Below, piece after piece: positions 47,975 to 56,585 of a DNA stretch of 64,000 bases. The position numbers and the translations under genes are program-made. Within the stretch, counting starts at the first letter, position 1; each line of letters opens with the position of its first letter. The DNA comes from AP-15 sp963845735 (GTDB lineage Bacteria > Pseudomonadota > Alphaproteobacteria > ATCC43930 > CGMCC-115725). The notes under the pieces are model-generated. The model made no database searches, had not been told where the DNA came from, and was given only the letters and a program-made list of their open reading frames with translations. The stretch is taken from positions 496,001-560,000 of the forward strand of contig CAWJTR010000001.1 in assembly GCA_963845735.1 (NCBI GenBank), in the 5' to 3' direction.

Positions 47975-49185
47975 GGAAACACTGAAATAAGTCAGGTTTC
48001 GGGTGGTTGGATCGGGTAGATGCGACGGGTCCGGGGGGACCGAGGGGCGGGGCAATGCGGCGGCAGGGGACTTGTCGCAGGCGGAATATGCCGCGAAGAA
48101 AAAGCAGACGCGACGGGACAAGTTTCTGGCCGAGATGGAGCAGGTGGTGCCGTGGGCGCGGCTGGTGGATCGCCTGCGACCGCTTTATCCGAAGGGTGAG
48201 CGCGCCGGCCGCCAATCGGGCTGGAGCGGATGCTGCGGATCGACTTTTTGCAGCAATGGTATGGGCTGGCGGATGAGGCGCTGGAGGATGCGCTGTACGA
48301 CAGTCAGGCGCTGCGCGGCTTTGCCGGGGTTGAGCTGAGCCGCGACCTGGTGCCGGACGCGACGACGGTGCTGCACTTCCGCCATTGGCTGGAGCGGCAC
48401 GACCTGACCGGGGTGCTGTTCGACGAGGTCGGCAGGATGCTGGAGGAGCGCAGCCTGTTGATGCGCCAGGGGACAATCGTTGACGCCACGATCATCGCCG
48501 CTCCGTCCTCGACCAAGAACAAGCCGAAGAGCCGTGATCCTGAGATGCACCAGACCAAGAAAGGCAATCAGTGGCACTTCGGGATGAAGGCGCATATCGG
48601 GGTGGATGTCGCCTCGGGGGTGGTGCACACGCTCATCGGCACCGCCGCCAACGAAGCCGACATCAATCAGACAGCGGTGCTGCTGCACGGTCGGGAGGAG
48701 TCGGTGTTCGCCGATGCCGGCTATGCCGGGGCGGGCAAGCGGCCGGAACTTGCCGACCGCGATGTGTCCTGGAACATCGCAATCAAGCGCAGCATCATCA
48801 AAGCTTTGCCCAAAACCTTGCGGGATTTGGCGGAGCCGGTCGAGCGGGCGCTGGCGCAGCTGCGGGCCTGGGTCGAGCATCCCTTCCACATCGTCAAGAA
48901 CCTGTTCCGCATAAGAAGCTGCGCTATCGCGGCCTGGCCAAGAACACCGCGCAGCTGCGCACCCTGTTTGCCCTGGCCAACCTGGTGATCGTCAAGAAAG
49001 CCCTGTTCGCGCAAACGCCAGCGTGATCACACCCGAACTCTGCCCCGATCCGGCAAAACAACACAGAAAAACGCCAGCACAACCCCGATTTCTGCTACCT
49101 CCGACCTTTCCAAGCGGCGCGCCGCGGCCAGAAACAACTCCTCGACCGCCAGACCGCCGGTTACCCAGGATTGCTCAGTGTTTCC
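47975..49185 (+). mobile_element. IS5-family insertion sequence with TTAA target duplication
   Basis: A 1,211-bp element. Terminal inverted repeats begin GGAAACACTGA at 47975 and end as its complement at 49185. TTAA flanks both sides (47971-47974, 49186-49189), fitting the YTAR target duplication of the IS5 subgroup. It carries one DDE transposase gene. It is inserted within the tRNA-Gly island. Confidence 0.8.
48003..49026 (+). CDS. IS5-family DDE transposase (two frame breaks)
   Basis: About 340 residues. The N-terminal part (DLSQAEYAAKKKQTRRDKFLAEME, WARLVDRLRPLYPKGERAGR) is in the first frame; after a break near 48213 the frame has MLRIDFLQQWYGLADEALEDALYDSQALRGF, IVDATIIAAPSS (DDE Asp), GVVHTLIGTAANEAD, FADAGYAGAGKR (second Asp) and VEHPFHIVKNLF (Glu in the Y-R-E like helix region); a third segment (KKLRYRGLAKNTAQL) follows a break near 48910. 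Probably functional if the breaks are sequence errors. Confidence 0.82.
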
Positions 49186-49432
49186 TTAAGGCAGATCTGG
49201 CGGATTGTCAGGCAAATCCTTCGGCAATTGCCACCAACTGCCTTTGCGCTTGTGGACGCTCTAGAGAGTGTAGACATATTTAAGGCTCGAATCATCGGGC
49301 ATAGGGGACGGGAATTGTCTCTGTTAATTCGGTGAAGGGAGAGGATGTCGTCTGCAAGAGCTCTTACTGGCGGCATCGTTGAGCGGGGATCTCGTATGTC
49401 ATCTCGCTCAGCGCCAGTGTTTGCCAGATTGG

Positions 49433-50553
49433 TCATATATCTGTGCGGTCAGGAAATCGCCAGTCTTCGGTGGAAGGTGAGCAAATGTCATGACACCTCG
49501 TCGTGCTCTGATTTGGGCAAAGGAGATAGTGAGCGTTCATCCGCGCGAGATCAGCTTTAAGGTCAGATACCTCAGATAAATTGCTGATTACCCGCAAGAA
49601 GAAAGGCGCGCACTTGCCGGTGCAGCCTGTCGCGGACATGAACACCTGAGAGAATGGCAGATAGAACAGATACGCGAAGTCCATCCGGTTTGACGGCCTT
49701 TCGGCCGAGATCAAATTCGGGCCCGTGAGGGCCATCAGGAAGAAAAGCTGACCGTCATGGCATAAGCCTCATAGGGCGTGAACTTGGATAGAGATGTGCG
49801 ACCAGCCTCGTGCTAACGCGAAAGATCGGCTCTTCAAGGCGTTAGACGGAGCAGCGAGGAGCCGTGCACATGGGGAACGGTTCGAAGCGCTTGTCCTCGC
49901 TGGTCGGGATGGCGGAAGCAAGCGCGTTGGAGTTTGCATGGGAGTTGACGATTGTTCGGTCATCCCGAACGAGCGCGAGGATGTCCGTTGCGCCGTCGAA
50001 ATCGAGAGCGGCGAGAGCGCGTCTGAAGCCGGAGGCATAGAGGCGCTCGAATGCGAAGAATTCTCCACGTTGCCATCGTATGAACGCGAGGGCTTCAGGA
50101 TTCTCATCGAACACAATGCCGCGCCCTCTCCGGACTTAACGTAGCCGCCCGCCTGGAATTGGGACGCGGCCATCCATTGGGGCGACTTCTCCGAGGAGAT
50201 TCGCCGACTATCATGGTGAAGTGGCTGGCGCACGGGGTACCGCTCATCTGCGGGAACTTGTCCGCGATCTCCCGGACCTCGCGTTCCGCAAACGCCGGGT
50301 TACTCGGTGGTCCAAGGCAAGATCGGCTAGCGTCTCTGCGTAGAAGACTGGGCAGACACGGCATGAAATGTTCGGTCGAACCATACAATTCATCTACAGA
50401 AAGCGACTGGAGAAACGACTTGTCGAACAAGGTGGTTAGCACGCGTCGGTCCTGTTGAGCCTGACTATTAGTGGTGCCTCGGATTACGGTGATCGCAAAA
50501 AGCAGGGAATAGGCCGGTTCGAATACCCGAAAGGGATAGCTCGGGGGCAACAT
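49433..50553 (-). pseudogene. Conserved hypothetical gene, multiply broken
   Basis: Three minus-strand pieces in different frames look like one protein: LFDKSFLQSLSVDELYG and REVREIADKFPQM (50553-50200), NPEALAFIRWQRGEFFAFE and FDGATDIL (50114-49842), and RMDFAYLFYLPFSQVFM with DLKADLARMNAHYLL (49735-49433). I recall an uncharacterised family with the LDKSFLQSLSVDE and SNRxDLAYLxYLPF patterns. Stops and frame changes are dense, so it is probably a true pseudogene in the island. The stretch 49190-49432 downstream shows no gene. Confidence 0.45.
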
Positions 50554-50713
50554 AGTGAACTTTTGGTGACGGTTGGCCGGCGTCTAGTGGTAATGGAGGC
50601 CTGTCTGACCCGTCATCGGCGTTTGTCGGACCTCGCCCGCCCCATAAGCCCCTATCGGTCTCTATCGGACGAACCTGACGATCGCCCCTTGAAACCATTG
50701 AAAAACCCGACAA

Positions 50714-50759
50714 TTCCCAAGCTTACGACGAGGGTTCAATTCCCTTCACCCGCTCCAGC
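50714..50759 (+). repeat. Right attachment repeat (attR), tRNA-Gly 3' end copy
   Basis: A 46-bp copy of the tRNA-Gly 3' half, including CCA, with one mismatch to 46918-46963. There is no 5' half here, so this is the displaced chromosomal end created by site-specific integration. Confidence 0.8.
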
Positions 50760-50883
50760 CCGCTGACGGATAAATAGAAGCTGCGTCGCTCGCAGCCGCA
50801 GCCCCGGCATTTGACGAATTCCCGCGCCAGGCGTGCAATGTCGCGATTATCATGTCGCGAGAGATTTTGCGGGGATCGTCGTC

Positions 50884-51609
50884 ATGGTCGATTTTGCCGG
50901 CAGTCACATCGTCGTTACCGGCGGCACGGGCGCTCTCGGTAGGGCGGTCATCGCCGCATTGCGTACCGCCGGCGCCATTTGCCACGTGCCCAATCTCGTC
51001 GCCGCCGAACTCGCCGACTTCCCCTTTGCGAGCGATGCAGGGGTGCACATTGCCGGCGGCGTCGACGTCGCCGACGAGGCGGCAGTCCACCGATTTTACC
51101 AGGCGCTGCCGCCGCTCTGGGCCTCGATTCACCTCGCCGGCGGCTTTGCGATGGCCCCGGTCGCCGAAATCTCAGCGGCGGATTTTATCGCGCAGTTCCG
51201 CATGAACGCGCTGTCGTGCTTTTTGTGCTCGGCGGCAGCCATCGCCGCGTTCCGCAAGCGCCAGACGCCGGGCCCGGGCGGGGCGCGCGGCGGCCGGATC
51301 GTCAACGTCGCGGCGCGACCGGCGCTGGAGCCGCGTCTCGGCGCCGGCATGGTCGCCTATACCGCAGCCAAATCCGCGGTTGCGGCGCTGACCCAGGCGC
51401 TCGGACAAGAGACTGTCGACGAGGAGATCTGGGTCAACGCCGTGGCCCCCTCGATCCTCGACACCCCGGCGAACCGGGCGGCGATGGCGGACGCCGACCA
51501 CAGCCGATGGGTGGCGCTCGCCGACCTCGCCGAGATCATCGCCTTTCTCGCTTCACCGGCAAACCGGGTGACCCGCGGCGCCGTGATCCCGGTTTACGGC
51601 GGGTCTTGA
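50884..51609 (+). CDS. Short-chain dehydrogenase/reductase
   Basis: A 241-residue classical SDR. The NAD(P) turn TGGTGALG is at residues 12-19 and YTAAK gives the Tyr-Lys pair. The usual catalytic Ser about 13 residues before Tyr is not obvious (IVNVAARPALEP instead of VNVSS), a pattern seen in an SDR subgroup. The last part (SPANRVTRGAVIPVYGG) is the normal C-terminal cofactor loop. ATG 50884. First gene to the right of the island. Confidence 0.83.
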   Translation: MVDFAGSHIVVTGGTGALGRAVIAALRTAGAICHVPNLVAAELADFPFASDAGVHIAGGVDVADEAAVHRFYQALPPLWASIHLAGGFAMAPVAEISAADFIAQFRMNALSCFLCSAAAIAAFRKRQTPGPGGARGGRIVNVAARPALEPRLGAGMVAYTAAKSAVAALTQALGQETVDEEIWVNAVAPSILDTPANRAAMADADHSRWVALADLAEIIAFLASPANRVTRGAVIPVYGGS

Positions 51610-51651
51610 GCGCATTCGGCGCCACCCGAGCGTGACCGCGGCGGGATCGGG

Positions 51652-52080
51652 ATGCGAATTCTCGTCCCCGTCGATGGTTCGGCGCCCGCCAATCGAGCGG
51701 TTGCCTATGCGACGACGCTCGTCGCCGGCCGGGACGACGCGCTGCTCACCTTGGTCAATGTCCAAGGCCCCGAGACACTCGAAGTGTCGGACGTTTCCGC
51801 GGTCATGTCGCGCAAGGCCGATCGCCAGCTCGCGGCACGGCGGTCGAAGACGGCGCTGCGCAAGGCTGCCCGGATCTGCCAAGATGCCCAGGTCAAATTC
51901 GAAACGCGCGTCGAACTGGGTCCGATCGCCGAGACCATCGACCGGCTCGCACGCCGACTCGACGTCGATCAGATCGTGATCGGCAGCCGCGGGCTCGGCG
52001 CCATCCGCAGGCTGGTTCTCGGCTCAGTCGCCACCAAGGTCGCCCGCCTCGCTCGTGTCCCGGTGACCTTGGTCAAGTGA
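51652..52080 (+). CDS. Universal stress protein, UspA family
   Basis: A 142-residue single-domain USP. It starts MRILVPVDGSAPANRAV; the ATP-binding pattern G-x2-G-x9-G-S is present in GSRGLGAIRRLVLGSVATKV. It lies 42 bp after the SDR gene, likely cotranscribed. A weak hairpin (CCGGA-TCAG-TCCGG, 52087-52100) follows the stop but lacks a T tract. Confidence 0.88.
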   Translation: MRILVPVDGSAPANRAVAYATTLVAGRDDALLTLVNVQGPETLEVSDVSAVMSRKADRQLAARRSKTALRKAARICQDAQVKFETRVELGPIAETIDRLARRLDVDQIVIGSRGLGAIRRLVLGSVATKVARLARVPVTLVK

Positions 52081-52170
52081 ATCTTCCCGGATCAGTCCGG
52101 CCAGCATCGTTGCAGCAATCGCGATACAGCAATGCCTTAACCGCGGTTATAAGACCTATTCCAAAATATC

Positions 52171-52187
52171 ATGCTGCATTGCAGCAT
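52171..52187. promoter_or_regulatory. CTGC-N3-GCAG palindrome upstream of a small membrane-protein gene
   Basis: ATGCTGCATTGCAGCAT is a perfect 8-bp dyad around one T. It contains CTGC-ATT-GCAG, which fits the CTGC-N3/4-GCAG binding pattern reported for the polyhydroxyalkanoate regulator PhaR of Paracoccus. It lies 55-71 bp before the ATG at 52242. No phasin or pha gene is in the window. Confidence 0.4.
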
Positions 52188-52241
52188 AGCCTGCTGTAGG
52201 CTCGGTGCGTCCGTTTAAAGAGATAAAGTGCGAGGTTCCGG

Positions 52242-52445
52242 ATGAAACAGCGCCTGATCCATCTCGACCGGATCGCCAGCCAGATGAACGCATGGCTACT
52301 CGCGATCGCGATCGGGTTAGGCATGCTCGACCTGACCGTTTTGGTCGCGAAGTGCCTGCCTGCGCTGCCGCCGACGCCAGCCGCCTCTACCGACGAACCG
52401 TCATCCCCGACGCCGCCACCCGCATCTTCGGCGGCACGCAGCTGA
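52242..52445 (+). CDS. Small single-pass membrane protein, function unknown
   Basis: A 67-residue protein (MKQRLIHLDRIASQMNAWLL start). One hydrophobic helix (about residues 17-38: WLLAIAIGLGMLDLTVLV) is followed by a Pro/Ser/Thr-rich tail. It has a plausible ribosome site (GAGG) and a palindromic site upstream. I do not recognise a family. Confidence 0.5.
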   Translation: MKQRLIHLDRIASQMNAWLLAIAIGLGMLDLTVLVAKCLPALPPTPAASTDEPSSPTPPPASSAARS

Positions 52446-52591
52446 CCACAAGAAAGGGCGGTCCTATCCCTCAGCCGCCGAGCCGCCTGGGTAGGAAGGC
52501 ATCGGCCCAATCCAGCAACTGAAATTTTTTAACACCACTAATAGATATCTGTTGGCATCGAGTCGCAGGGGTGATACCGTATTTTGTGGGG

Positions 52592-52609
52592 GTGGATCGG
52601 GGGATCCAC
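52592..52609 (+). promoter_or_regulatory. Hairpin in the gcrA leader
   Basis: GTGGATC-GGGG-GATCCAC forms a 7-bp stem with a four-G loop, 17 bp before the gcrA ATG and just before its ribosome site (GGGGGAA). It could lie in the mRNA leader or be an operator. Confidence 0.3.
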
Positions 52610-52626
52610 AGAATGCGGGGGAATCG

Positions 52627-52968
52627 ATGGAAATCACCTGGACTCTGGAGCGAGTCGAGCGCCTGAACCAGCTGTTCGAGGAGGGGCTGCCGACCGCCGA
52701 GATCGGCCGCCGCCTGGGCCTTACCAAAAATGCCGTCATCGGGCGGCTGCATCGCAGCGCGATGACGCGGCGCGACCCCGCGCCAAAGCCGGTGCGGCGC
52801 AATGTCTTCGAATTCACCGGGCCGAGCTGCATGTGGCCCTACGGTCATCCGAACGACATGAATTTCCGCTTCTGCGGCGCCCGCCCACTGCCCGGCAAGC
52901 CCTATTGCGCCGAGCACGCGGCACTCGCCTATGTCCGGCCGAAGGACCAGAAATCCGACGCCGCCTGA
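52627..52968 (+). CDS. gcrA: GcrA-family cell-cycle regulator
   Basis: A 113-residue protein, shorter than Caulobacter GcrA (about 170). The N-terminal DNA-binding helix-turn-helix is clear (TWTLERVERLNQLFEEGL, IGRRLGLTKNAVIGRLHR), as is the sigma70-contacting C-terminal part (GPSCMWPYGHPNDMNFRFCGA, PYCAEHAALAY). The linker between them is only about 20 residues. GcrA activates promoters with methylated GANTC; four GANTC sites lie between 52560 and 52656, around its own start. Intact. Confidence 0.88.
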   Translation: MEITWTLERVERLNQLFEEGLPTAEIGRRLGLTKNAVIGRLHRSAMTRRDPAPKPVRRNVFEFTGPSCMWPYGHPNDMNFRFCGARPLPGKPYCAEHAALAYVRPKDQKSDAA

Positions 52969-54151
52969 TCAACCACGGCGCTTGAGGCGGCGCATCGCGC
53001 GGTCGATGCCGTCGAGGGTTAGCGGAAACATGCGGTCTTCGGTGATATCGCGGATCATGCCGATGCTGGCGGTGCCGTTCCAGTATTTCTCCGGCACCGG
53101 GTTCAGCCATACCGCTCGGGGATAGGCGCCGAACAGGCGGCGCAGCCAGACTTCGCCCGAACTCATCGTTCCAGCGCTCGACGCTGCCGCCCTCCTTTTC
53201 GATCTCGTAGGGGCTCATGCTGGCGTCGCCGACCAGCACGATCCGATAGCTGTGGTCGTAGGTGCGGATCAGTTCCATGACCGGCACCTGCTCGACATGG
53301 CGGCGGCGCGAGTCGCGCCACACGGTGTCGTAAAGGCAGTTGTGGAAATAGAAGTGGATCAGGTGTTTGAATTCGGAGCGCGCGGCCGAGAACAATTCCT
53401 CGCAGATCCGGACATGGTCTTCCATCGACCCGCCGACATCGAGGAACAGCAATAGCTTGACCGCATTGTGCCGCTCCGGCACCAGTTTCAGATCGAGCCA
53501 GCCGGCATTGTGCGCGGTCGAGCGCACGGTGCCATCGAGATCGAGTTCGTCGTCGGCGCCCTCCCGCGCAAACTGACGCAATCGGCGCAAGGCCAGTTTG
53601 ATATTGCGGGTGCCGAGTTCGACGGTGTCGTCGAGGTTGCGGAACTCGCGCCGGTCCCAAACCTTGACGGCGCTGCGGTTTTTGCCCTCCTGCTGGCCGA
53701 TGCGCACGCCTTCGGGGTTGTAGCCGTGCGCGCCGAAAGGCGAGGTGCCGGCGGTGCCGATCCATTTGCTGCCGCCCTGATGCCGCGCCTTTTGCTCGGC
53801 CAACCGCTGGCGCAAGGTTTCCATCAGCTTTTCCCAGCCGCCGAGCGCTTCGACGAGCTTTTTTTCCTCGTCGGTCAGCAGCCGCTCGGCGAGTTTCTTG
53901 AGCCACTCTTCGGGGATTTCGGCCTTGGGATCGGATAGGGTTTCAATTCCTTTGAAGCAATGTCCGAAAACCCGGTCGAACCGGTCGAGATGGCGCTCGT
54001 CTTTGACCAGCGAGGTGCGCGCGACGTAGTAGAAATCCTCGATCGCAAAGGCGGCGACGCGCTTTTCCATCGCCTCCATCAAAGTCAGGTACTCGCGCAG
54101 CGAGACCGGGATCTTGGCCGCGCGCAGCTCGGTAAAGAACGAGAAGAACAT
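52969..54151 (-). CDS. VWA-domain protein, CoxE type (one frame break)
   Basis: About 394 residues. MFFSFFTELRAAKIPVSLREYLTLMEAM is the CoxE start. The VWA domain has LFLDVGGSMEDH at the metal-ion site, where a Gly stands at the first Ser of DxSxS as in many CoxE proteins. The frame breaks near 53155, and the end (RRLFGAYPRAVWLNPVPEKYW) follows in the next frame. With CoxD it serves metal-centre maturation of molybdenum hydroxylases. Convergent with gcrA, whose stop adjoins its own. Confidence 0.85.
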
Positions 54152-54195
54152 CGTCAGGGCATTTCCCGGTGAAGCCGACCTAAAGGGGGTCTGGT

Positions 54196-56517
54196 TTAAG
54201 GCCGTGATCCCTGCCGGATCGCCCGCCACACCCGCTCGGGCGTCGCCGGCATCGGCACGTCGCGGACGCCGAGCGGGGCGAGCGCGTCGAGGATCGCGTT
54301 CATGACCGTTGGCGTGCTGGCGACGGTGCCGCCTTCGCCGACGCCCTTGGCGCCGAGCGGATTGGTCGTGCTGGGGACGGGGCTGAAATCAATTGTGATC
54401 GACGGCATCGTATCGGCGCGCGGGATGCCGTAATCCATCAAGGTGCCGGTCAACAGCTGGCCGCTGTCATGGTCGTAGACGACATCTTCGAGCAGCGCCT
54501 GGCCGGCGCCCTGGGCGACGCCGCCCATGATCTGGCCCTTGGCCAACAACGGATTGATCACGGTGCCGCAATCGTCGACGACGGTGTAGCGGTCGAGTTC
54601 GACCGCACCGGTCTCCGGGTCGATCTCGAGCTCGCAGATATGGCAGCCATTGGGGAAACTCGGCAGATCCGAGTTGAAGGCGCCCGCTCCCTGCAGCCCG
54701 ACCCCGAGCGCCGAGGGTAGGCCGACCGGGATGAACGACATCTGCGCCACCTGCCCGATCGGCATAGACCGGTCGGTGCCTGAAATCGTGAAGGCGCCAT
54801 CGGCAAAGCTGATGTCGGCGGCATCGGCCTCCATGAAATGAGCGGCAAAGCGCTTGCCGCGCTCGATGACCTCGTCGGCGGCGGCGCGCAGGGCGCTGCC
54901 GCCGATCATCATGCTGCGCGAGGCATAGGTGCCGCGGCCGATCGCGACCTCGTCGGTGTCGGCCTGAGCCAGGTGGATCTTGTCTTCGGCTACGCCGAGC
55001 CAGTCGCCCACCATCTGGGCATAGGTCGTCTCGTGCCCCTGCCCGTGCGACAGGGTGCCGGCGAGGATCGTCAACTCGCCTGACGGGTCGAAGCGCACTT
55101 CCATGCGCTCATTAAAGACGCCGGTATTGTCGACATAGTAGGTGATGCCGCGGCCGCGCAGTTTGCCGGCGGCTTTGCTGTTGGCGTGCCGCACGGCATA
55201 GCCGGCCCAATCGGCGAGGGCCTGGCACTTGGCCATCGCTGCGGCGTAGTTCCCGGTGTCGTAGGTCCAGCCGGTGCGCGTCTGATAGGGATAGGCGTCG
55301 GAACGGATCAGGTTCCTTTTGCGCAATTCCGCCGGATCGATGTGCATCTCGCGCGCCGCCTGATCGACGAGGCGCTCCATGATGTAAACGGCCTCGGGGC
55401 GGCCGGCGCCGCGATAGGGCACGGTCGGCGCGGTATTGGTGAAAACAAGGCTGCTGGTGACCGACACCGCCGGGATGTCGTAGACGGTCGAGGCGAGCTT
55501 TAGCGAAAAGATGATCGGGATGGCGCCGGCGCCCTCGATATAGGCGCCGATATTGTGCGAGCCGGTCCAGCGCAGGGCCAGGAACTTGCCGCCGGCGTCG
55601 AGCGCCAATTCGGCGGCGACGTTCTGGTCGCGCCCGGCATAATCGCCGAGCAAGGCCTCCGAACGCGTCGGGATCCATTTGACCGGCCGGCCGACGCGGC
55701 GCGCCGCCCAGACGAGGATCGCCTCTTCGGGATAGACGTTGCCCTTCATGCCAAAGCCGCCGCCGACATCGCGGGCGACGACGCGAATGCGGCTTTCCGG
55801 GACATGCAGGATGTGATGCGCCAGGGTCTGGCGGACGCCGTGCACGTTCTGCGTGCTGGAGTAGAGCAGGTAGCGGCGAGTGCCCGGATCGTAATCGGCG
55901 ATGCAGCCGCGCGGCTCCATCGTGACCGCGGTGAGGCGGTTGTTGTAGAGCGAGAGCCGCGTGACGTGATGCGCTCTGGCGAAGGCCGCGTCGGCCGCAT
56001 CGCCATTTCCCAGGCGCATCGTGAACGAGGTGTTGTCGGGGATGCCGTCATGGACCAACGGTGCACCCGGCCGGACCGCTGCTTCGACGGTCACCGCGGC
56101 GGGCAATATTTCGTAATCGACCGCGACCAGCTCTGCCGCATCGCGCGCGATCGCTTCGGTTGCCGCAATCACGACGGCGACGCGCTCGCCGACATAGCGC
56201 ACGCGGCCCTGCGCCAGCGGCGGACGCTTGGTTCGGTAGCCTTTGGGCCCGCCCATATCCTCGGGCATCGCCTCGGGATCGAGGCTGCCAAGCCCGTCGG
56301 CCGCCCAGTCCTCGCCGGTAAGCACCGCGTAGACGCCGGGCACCTGCTCGGCCGCGGCCTTATCGATGGAGCGGATCTGCGCATGGGCATGCGGCGAAAA
56401 CAGAAAGACCGCATGGTTCTGGCGGGCCAGATCGATGTCCGCGACGTAGCGCCCTTGCCCGGTGAGGAACCGGCCGTCCTCCTTGCGCGTGACGGGCTGT
56501 CCGATGCCGAAGCGCAT
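54196..56517 (-). CDS. Molybdenum hydroxylase large subunit, form II CoxL-like
   Basis: A 773-residue xanthine oxidase-family catalytic subunit, intact. GQPVTRKEDGRFLTGQGRYVAD is the family start. The active-site loop near residue 368 reads PYRGAGRPEA, the form II signature (form I true CO dehydrogenases have a Cys: YRCSFR). The catalytic Glu lies in GAKGVGEGG near residue 730, and molybdopterin contacts include GGGFGMKG and GQGHETTYAQM. The FeS and FAD subunits are absent from the window. Substrate unknown. Confidence 0.9.
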   Translation of the reverse strand: MRFGIGQPVTRKEDGRFLTGQGRYVADIDLARQNHAVFLFSPHAHAQIRSIDKAAAEQVPGVYAVLTGEDWAADGLGSLDPEAMPEDMGGPKGYRTKRPPLAQGRVRYVGERVAVVIAATEAIARDAAELVAVDYEILPAAVTVEAAVRPGAPLVHDGIPDNTSFTMRLGNGDAADAAFARAHHVTRLSLYNNRLTAVTMEPRGCIADYDPGTRRYLLYSSTQNVHGVRQTLAHHILHVPESRIRVVARDVGGGFGMKGNVYPEEAILVWAARRVGRPVKWIPTRSEALLGDYAGRDQNVAAELALDAGGKFLALRWTGSHNIGAYIEGAGAIPIIFSLKLASTVYDIPAVSVTSSLVFTNTAPTVPYRGAGRPEAVYIMERLVDQAAREMHIDPAELRKRNLIRSDAYPYQTRTGWTYDTGNYAAAMAKCQALADWAGYAVRHANSKAAGKLRGRGITYYVDNTGVFNERMEVRFDPSGELTILAGTLSHGQGHETTYAQMVGDWLGVAEDKIHLAQADTDEVAIGRGTYASRSMMIGGSALRAAADEVIERGKRFAAHFMEADAADISFADGAFTISGTDRSMPIGQVAQMSFIPVGLPSALGVGLQGAGAFNSDLPSFPNGCHICELEIDPETGAVELDRYTVVDDCGTVINPLLAKGQIMGGVAQGAGQALLEDVVYDHDSGQLLTGTLMDYGIPRADTMPSITIDFSPVPSTTNPLGAKGVGEGGTVASTPTVMNAILDALAPLGVRDVPMPATPERVWRAIRQGSRP

Positions 56518-56585
56518 GCTGCTCACCTGCCTGTTCCGGGCCGTATCGTTCACCGAGGTCACGCAACTTGCGGACCCGCCTCAGC

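Larger units (their letters stand above)
46918..50759. mobile_element. Decayed genomic island integrated in tRNA-Gly(CCC)
   Basis: Bounded by 46-bp direct repeats (46918-46963 and 50714-50759), so about 3.8 kb was inserted at the tRNA 3' end, the usual target of tyrosine integrases. Inside, GC is lower and coding is broken: two conserved-hypothetical gene remnants on the minus strand and an IS5-type element. No complete integrase is seen; only a short minus-strand reading frame lies next to the left repeat. It is a remnant that cannot move alone. Confidence 0.75.

Noticed and set aside
46962..50713. A complete integrative element or defence island
   Set aside because: No full integrase, no intact cargo gene apart from an IS transposase, and dense frame changes; only a remnant is supported.
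54196..56517. True aerobic CO dehydrogenase (form I CoxL)
   Set aside because: The loop lacks the cysteine of the YRCSFR motif and the small and medium subunits are missing; form II-like is the safe call.
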